Made by a program: the position numbers and the translations under genes. Under the pieces are notes generated by a model. The model was not told the origin of the DNA, searched no databases, and saw only the letters and a program-made list of their open reading frames with translations. This document shows, piece by piece, positions 59,047-64,000 of a DNA stretch of 64,000 bases. Source of the DNA: Pseudomonas brenneri (GTDB lineage Bacteria > Pseudomonadota > Gammaproteobacteria > Pseudomonadales > Pseudomonadaceae). The stretch covers positions 124,001 to 188,000 of the forward strand of contig NZ_VFIL01000009.1 in assembly GCF_007858285.1 (NCBI RefSeq). The letters run 5' to 3'. How positions within the stretch are numbered: the first letter of the stretch is position 1; the number at the start of each line of letters is the position of its first letter.

Positions 59047-61956
59047 ATGTTGCTCGATACATTGATCCACCGCGCCAGTTTGCCGTGCCCACAGGTCGGA
59101 CCTGGGCAAGCCTTGCAGTTGCTTGAGCAGCATTACGGCCTCGGTGGCACGCTGCAGTCCCTGGGCAGCCAGCAAGATCTCAATTACCGGGTCGACAGTG
59201 ATCGTGGGCGCTTCGTCCTGAAAATCTGCCGTGGCGAGTACGCGGCCATCGAGTTGCACGCCCAGCATGCGGCCCTGGCGCACTTGCAGGCACACGCCAG
59301 CGTCCGAGTGCCCAAGGTCATCAGCACCCTCGCCGGCGAACAACTGTTGAGTCTGACGGTTGCCGGGCAGGCCGTGCATCTGCGGCTGCTGGACTATATC
59401 GACGGCCAGCCGCTGACCCACCTGCCGCACCTGGATCGTGGGGTGATCGAAGGTTTCGGCCGGCTATGCGGGCAGATGAGCCAGGCATTGGCTGGCTTCA
59501 CCCATGCGGGGCTTGCGCGCACCCTGCAATGGGACCCGCGCCACGCGCTGGAGCTGATCAGGCATTTATTGTCGACACTCGACAACGTGCCCCAGCGCGC
59601 GGCCCTGGAGCGGGTCGCGGTACAGGTCGAGCAGCACCTGCGCCCCTTGGCGGATCAATTGCCCTGGCAGGCCGCGCACATGGACATCACCGATGACAAT
59701 GTGATGTGGCAGCGCGATACCCAGCAGCATTGGCAGGTGCAGGGCGTTATCGATTTCGGTGACTTGGTGCACACCTGGCGGATTGCCGATCTGTCGGTGA
59801 CTTGCGCCGCCCTACTGCACCACGCCGAAGGTGACCCGTTTGCGATCCTGCCGGCGATCCAGGCCTATCACGCGCTGACTCCGTTGCAACCGCAAGAGTT
59901 GCAGGCGTTGTGGCCGCTGATTGTGGCCCGCGCGGCGGTCCTGGTGTTGAGCAGTGAACAGCAACAGCGCCTGGACCCGGATAACACCTACCTGTTGAAG
60001 AATGCCGAGCACGAGTGGGAAATATTCCAGGTTGCCCTCTCGGTACCCTTCGAACTGATGGACGCGGCGATCCTGGCGTGCGTCGGTACAAGCCTGGCGC
60101 CGCTGGCCAGCGAAGGGTTTGCCCCGCTGCTACCGAGCCTGGTGGGGCGCGAATTCGCACTGATCGACCTGGGCGTGCTCAGTCCGCATTTCGAGGCGGG
60201 AAACTGGGAAACCCCCGGCATCGACCAACATCTATTACAGCAAGCGGCAGCGGTCCATGGCCTGGCGGCCAGCCGTTATGGTCAATATCGGCTGTCCCGC
60301 ACGCTGCCTGACTGCGCGACCGAACCCGAGACCTTCGCGCTGCACGTCGAACTGCATGCGCCCCAAGGCACTGCCGTACAAGCACCGTTTGCCGGCACCC
60401 TGCGCAGCACGACCGATGGCGGCTTATGTGTGCACAGCGCGGAACTGAATGTACGACTCTGGGGGGTGAAACCCGCGTTGCAACCCGGTGCAGCGGTGCT
60501 CAAGGGCCAGGTCCTGGGTGAGGCTGGCGGGCCATTACGGGTGCAGTTGTGCCGCGTCGATCTTGAGCCGCCGTTGTTCTGCACGCCATCGCGCGCTGCG
60601 GCCTGGCAGGCGCTGTGCCCGTCCCCGGCGACGTTGCTGGGCCTTGCCTGTGACGCTGAGCCGGAGCTGGATCCAGACGCCTTGCTGGCCCGGCGCGATG
60701 CCAGCTTCGCCCGCTCGCAAAAGCACTATTACGTTGACCCGCCGCGCATCGAGCGCGGCTGGCGCAACCATCTGATCGATATGCAGGGCCGTTCCTATCT
60801 GGACATGCTCAACAATGTCGCGGTGCTGGGCCACGGCCATCCGCGCATGGCACAGGTGGCGGCACGGCAGTGGTCGTTGCTCAACACCAACTCGCGTTTT
60901 CATTACGCCGCGATTGCCGAGTTTTCCGAGCGGCTGCTGGCGCTGGCGCCGGATTCCATGGACCGCGTATTCCTGGTCAACAGTGGTACCGAAGCCAACG
61001 ACCTGGCGATCCGCCTGGCCTGGGCCTACAGCGGCGGGCGCGACATGCTCAGCGTGCTGGAGGCCTATCACGGCTGGTCGGTGGCGGCGGATGCGGTGTC
61101 CACCTCGATCGCCGACAACCCCCAGGCCTTGAGCAGCCGGCCGGACTGGGTGCATCCCGTGACCGCGCCCAACACTTATCGAGGCGAATTCCGCGGCCCG
61201 CACAGTGCACCGGATTATGTGCGCAGCGTCGAGCACAACCTGGCGAAGATCGCCGCCAGCAAGCGCCAACTGGCGGGTTTTATCTGCGAGCCGGTGTATG
61301 GCAATGCGGGCGGTATCTCCCTGCCGCCAGGCTATTTGCAGCAGGTGTATGCCCTGGTTCGCGCCCGGGGTGGGGTATGTATCGCCGATGAAGTGCAGGT
61401 CGGCTATGGCCGCATGGGGCATTTCTTCTGGGGTTTTGAAGAGCAGGGCGTGGTGCCGGACATCATCACCATGGCCAAGGGCATGGGCAACGGCCAGCCT
61501 CTGGGCGCGGTGATCACCCGCCGGGAAATCGCCGAAGCGCTGGAGGCTGAGGGCTACTTCTTCTCGTCTTCGGGCGGCAGTCCAGTCAGTTGCCGGATTG
61601 GCATGGCGGTGCTGGACGTGATGGATGAGGAAAAACTCTGGGAAAACGCCCAAGTGGTCGGCGGGCATTTCAAGGTGCGGCTGGAGGCGTTGATCGCACG
61701 GCATCCGCTGGTGGGGGCGGTGCATGGCTCGGGTTTCTATCTGGGGTTGGAGCTGGTGCGGGATCGGCAGACCCTGGAGCCAGCGACGCAAGAGACCGCG
61801 AAGTTGTGTGATCGCCTGCGCGAGCTGGGGATTTTCATGCAGCCGACGGGGGACTACCTGAACATCCTCAAGATCAAACCGCCGATGGTGACGTCCAGAC
61901 GCAGTGTGGATTTCTTTGTCGACATGCTGTCGAAGGTGTTGGATGAAGGGCTGTAG
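59047..61956 (+). CDS. Kinase / M23-like / class III aminotransferase triple fusion
   Basis: 969 residues in three parts. Residues about 15-330 are an APH/choline-kinase-type phosphotransferase with catalytic His211-x-Asp213 (HMDITDDN) and Asp236 in IDFGD. Residues about 390-530 look like an M23/LytM beta domain (QGTAVQAPFAGTLRS, PGAAVLKGQVLGEAGG), but the final HxH is replaced (RVQLCRV), so it is probably non-catalytic. Residues about 545-969 are a class III PLP enzyme with Lys811 in MAKGMGNGQPLG. Human hydroxylysine kinase and its phospholyase partner are separate proteins of the first and third type, so this could phosphorylate an amino alcohol and then eliminate phosphate. Amine substrate unknown. 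Confidence 0.82.
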   Translation: MLLDTLIHRASLPCPQVGPGQALQLLEQHYGLGGTLQSLGSQQDLNYRVDSDRGRFVLKICRGEYAAIELHAQHAALAHLQAHASVRVPKVISTLAGEQLLSLTVAGQAVHLRLLDYIDGQPLTHLPHLDRGVIEGFGRLCGQMSQALAGFTHAGLARTLQWDPRHALELIRHLLSTLDNVPQRAALERVAVQVEQHLRPLADQLPWQAAHMDITDDNVMWQRDTQQHWQVQGVIDFGDLVHTWRIADLSVTCAALLHHAEGDPFAILPAIQAYHALTPLQPQELQALWPLIVARAAVLVLSSEQQQRLDPDNTYLLKNAEHEWEIFQVALSVPFELMDAAILACVGTSLAPLASEGFAPLLPSLVGREFALIDLGVLSPHFEAGNWETPGIDQHLLQQAAAVHGLAASRYGQYRLSRTLPDCATEPETFALHVELHAPQGTAVQAPFAGTLRSTTDGGLCVHSAELNVRLWGVKPALQPGAAVLKGQVLGEAGGPLRVQLCRVDLEPPLFCTPSRAAAWQALCPSPATLLGLACDAEPELDPDALLARRDASFARSQKHYYVDPPRIERGWRNHLIDMQGRSYLDMLNNVAVLGHGHPRMAQVAARQWSLLNTNSRFHYAAIAEFSERLLALAPDSMDRVFLVNSGTEANDLAIRLAWAYSGGRDMLSVLEAYHGWSVAADAVSTSIADNPQALSSRPDWVHPVTAPNTYRGEFRGPHSAPDYVRSVEHNLAKIAASKRQLAGFICEPVYGNAGGISLPPGYLQQVYALVRARGGVCIADEVQVGYGRMGHFFWGFEEQGVVPDIITMAKGMGNGQPLGAVITRREIAEALEAEGYFFSSSGGSPVSCRIGMAVLDVMDEEKLWENAQVVGGHFKVRLEALIARHPLVGAVHGSGFYLGLELVRDRQTLEPATQETAKLCDRLRELGIFMQPTGDYLNILKIKPPMVTSRRSVDFFVDMLSKVLDEGL

Positions 61957-61981
61957 ACCCCTTTCAATGACTTGAAATGAG

Positions 61982-61996
61982 ATCAACACTGTTGAT
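61982..61996. promoter_or_regulatory. Palindrome upstream of aguB
   Basis: ATCAACA and TGTTGAT flank one base in an A+T-rich 214-base gap. It lies about 175 bases before aguB and may be the site of a repressor such as the TetR-type AguR known for P. aeruginosa aguBA. A second, shorter palindrome GATCGATC is at 62058-62065. Confidence 0.4.
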
Positions 61997-62170
61997 TGGA
62001 TTTCAATTTTAAATTCGATTGTTATCGGGAATATTTTGTATTTTTTCGATAGATGGAGATCGATCAGCTTTAAAAGCCGATTTTTATCCGTTATAAAGTC
62101 GTCCAGCATTCCCCTTTCTGTCATCGGCCATGGTTATCCTGGCCGCTGACCACCGCCCAGGAGATGATTC

Positions 62171-63049
<879 letters not shown>

Positions 63050-63054
63050 TCGCC

Positions 63055-64000
63055 ATGACCACTTTGCACAGCACGCCTCGCGCTGACGGCTTCCATATGC
63101 CAGCCGAGTGGGCACCCCAGACCCAGGCCTGGATGATCTGGCCCGAGCGCCCGGACAACTGGCGCCTGGGCGGCAAGCCAGCGCAGGCGGCCCATGTGGC
63201 GGTGGCCAAGGCCATTGCGCGCTTTGAGCCGGTGACGGTCGCGGTGTCGGCCGGCCAGTACGAAAACGCCCGGGCGCGCCTGGATGTGCCGAATATTCGC
63301 GTGGTGGAGATGTCCAGCGACGACGCGTGGGTACGCGACAGCGGGCCGACCTTCGTGATCAATGACCAGGGTGAAGTCCGTGGCGTGAACTGGGACTTCA
63401 ATGCCTGGGGCGGGTTTGACGGTGGCTTGTATGCGCCGTGGAACCGCGACTCCCAGGTGGGCGGCAAGATCCTTGAGATCGAGCGCAGCCCGCGTTATCG
63501 CACCGAGGGGTTTGTGCTCGAAGGTGGTTCGATTCACGTCGACGGTGAAGGCACGCTGATCACCACCGAGGAATGCCTGCTCAACCGCAATCGCAACCCG
63601 CATCTGGATCGTGGGCAAATCGAAGCGGTACTCAGCGCCAACCTGGCGGTGGATAAGATCATCTGGCTGCCCGACGGTCTGTTCAACGACGAAACCGACG
63701 GCCATGTGGATAACTTCTGCTGCTACGTGCGCCCGGGTGAAGTGTTGCTGGCCTGGACCGATGACCCGCAAGATCCGAACTATGTGCGCTGCCATGCCGC
63801 CATGGACGTGCTGCAAAACAGCACTGACGCCAAGGGGCGCGCGTTTATCGTGCATAAAATGCCGATTCCGGGGCCGTTGTATGCGACCGAGGAAGAGTGC
63901 GCCGGGGTTGACCCGGTGGACGGTTCCCAGGAGCGTAATCCGACCGTGCGGTTGGCCGCCTCCTACGTCAACTTCCTGATCGTCAACGGCGGCATCGTCG
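63055..64000 (+). CDS. aguA: Agmatine deiminase, N-terminal part
   Basis: A partial gene cut by the right end of the window; about 315 codons are present of a family length of about 368. It starts MTTLHSTPRADGFHMPAEW at ATG 63055, five bases after aguB. The peptidyl-arginine-deiminase-type core shows DDAWVRDSGPTFVIN, NWDFNAWGG and LEGGSIHVDGEGT. The catalytic Cys near the C-terminus lies outside. It converts agmatine to N-carbamoylputrescine and ammonia. Confidence 0.95.
   Translation, partial: MTTLHSTPRADGFHMPAEWAPQTQAWMIWPERPDNWRLGGKPAQAAHVAVAKAIARFEPVTVAVSAGQYENARARLDVPNIRVVEMSSDDAWVRDSGPTFVINDQGEVRGVNWDFNAWGGFDGGLYAPWNRDSQVGGKILEIERSPRYRTEGFVLEGGSIHVDGEGTLITTEECLLNRNRNPHLDRGQIEAVLSANLAVDKIIWLPDGLFNDETDGHVDNFCCYVRPGEVLLAWTDDPQDPNYVRCHAAMDVLQNSTDAKGRAFIVHKMPIPGPLYATEEECAGVDPVDGSQERNPTVRLAASYVNFLIVNGGIV

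Overview
The window is chromosomal DNA of a Pseudomonas, most likely of the P. fluorescens group. The evidence is the high G+C content, dense REP doublets of the Pseudomonas types (GTAGGAGCGAGCTTGCTCGC and TGTGGGAGCGGGCTTGCTCGC), and runs of Pseudomonas core genes in an order I recall from P. aeruginosa: gshA, PaaI thioesterase, tex, ompR/envZ, rimK, hslR, hslO, pckA; then fdhD, LysR, LysM protein, yrfG, nudE, cysQ; then dctD/dctB next to rml. No rRNA, tRNA, IS element, prophage or CRISPR array was found. Both ends cut a gene: a tandem efflux adaptor at the left and agmatine deiminase at the right.

Region by region. 1-4.5 kb is a TriABC-like RND efflux operon with two adaptors. 4.6-6.9 kb is an exported protein resembling GH101/GH129-type glycosidases. 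7-27.7 kb is rich in sulfur and thiol genes: metNIQ with a methyltransferase, two tandem SfnB-type oxidoreductases with an FMNH2-dependent monooxygenase, a cystine ABC transporter with D-cysteine desulfhydrase, cysE, tauABCD and gshA. A BCCT choline-type transporter (betT) sits among them behind a perfect 30-bp palindrome. 27.9-38.3 kb is a conserved stress and central-metabolism block: thioesterase, tex, ompR/envZ (AmgRS type), rimB/rimK, hslR, hslO, pckA.

38.3-41.2 kb looks accessory. It holds REP-like repeats, a membrane protein fused to a DUF1493 (acyl-carrier-like) domain, two unrecognised ORFs and an exported YfaP/TPR-like protein. 41.5-51.6 kb returns to core genes: recQ, a thioesterase, a glycine-zipper protein, a YdeP-type molybdoenzyme with fdhD and a LysR regulator, a BON/LysM protein, yrfG, nudE and cysQ. 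51.8-58.9 kb carries a YiiD-type thioesterase, the dctB/dctD two-component pair and the dTDP-L-rhamnose genes rmlBACD, all on the minus strand. 59-64 kb carries a kinase/M23-like/class III aminotransferase triple fusion followed by aguB and aguA.

Working together, the 7-27.7 kb block covers uptake of methionine, cystine and taurine, release of sulfur from taurine and from an alkyl-sulfur compound, assembly of cysteine (CysE) and storage as glutathione (GshA). CysQ further right clears the sulfate-assimilation by-product PAP. The most notable non-coding signals are REP doublets (REPINs) of two fixed lengths, a BetI-like palindrome before betT, interleaved inverted repeats between tex and ompR, a structured pckA leader, an orphan plus-strand terminator with a promoter-like sequence that may mark a small RNA, and shared motifs at sulfur operons and around the LysR gene. 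All reading was by eye; no alignments, folding or G+C calculations were run.
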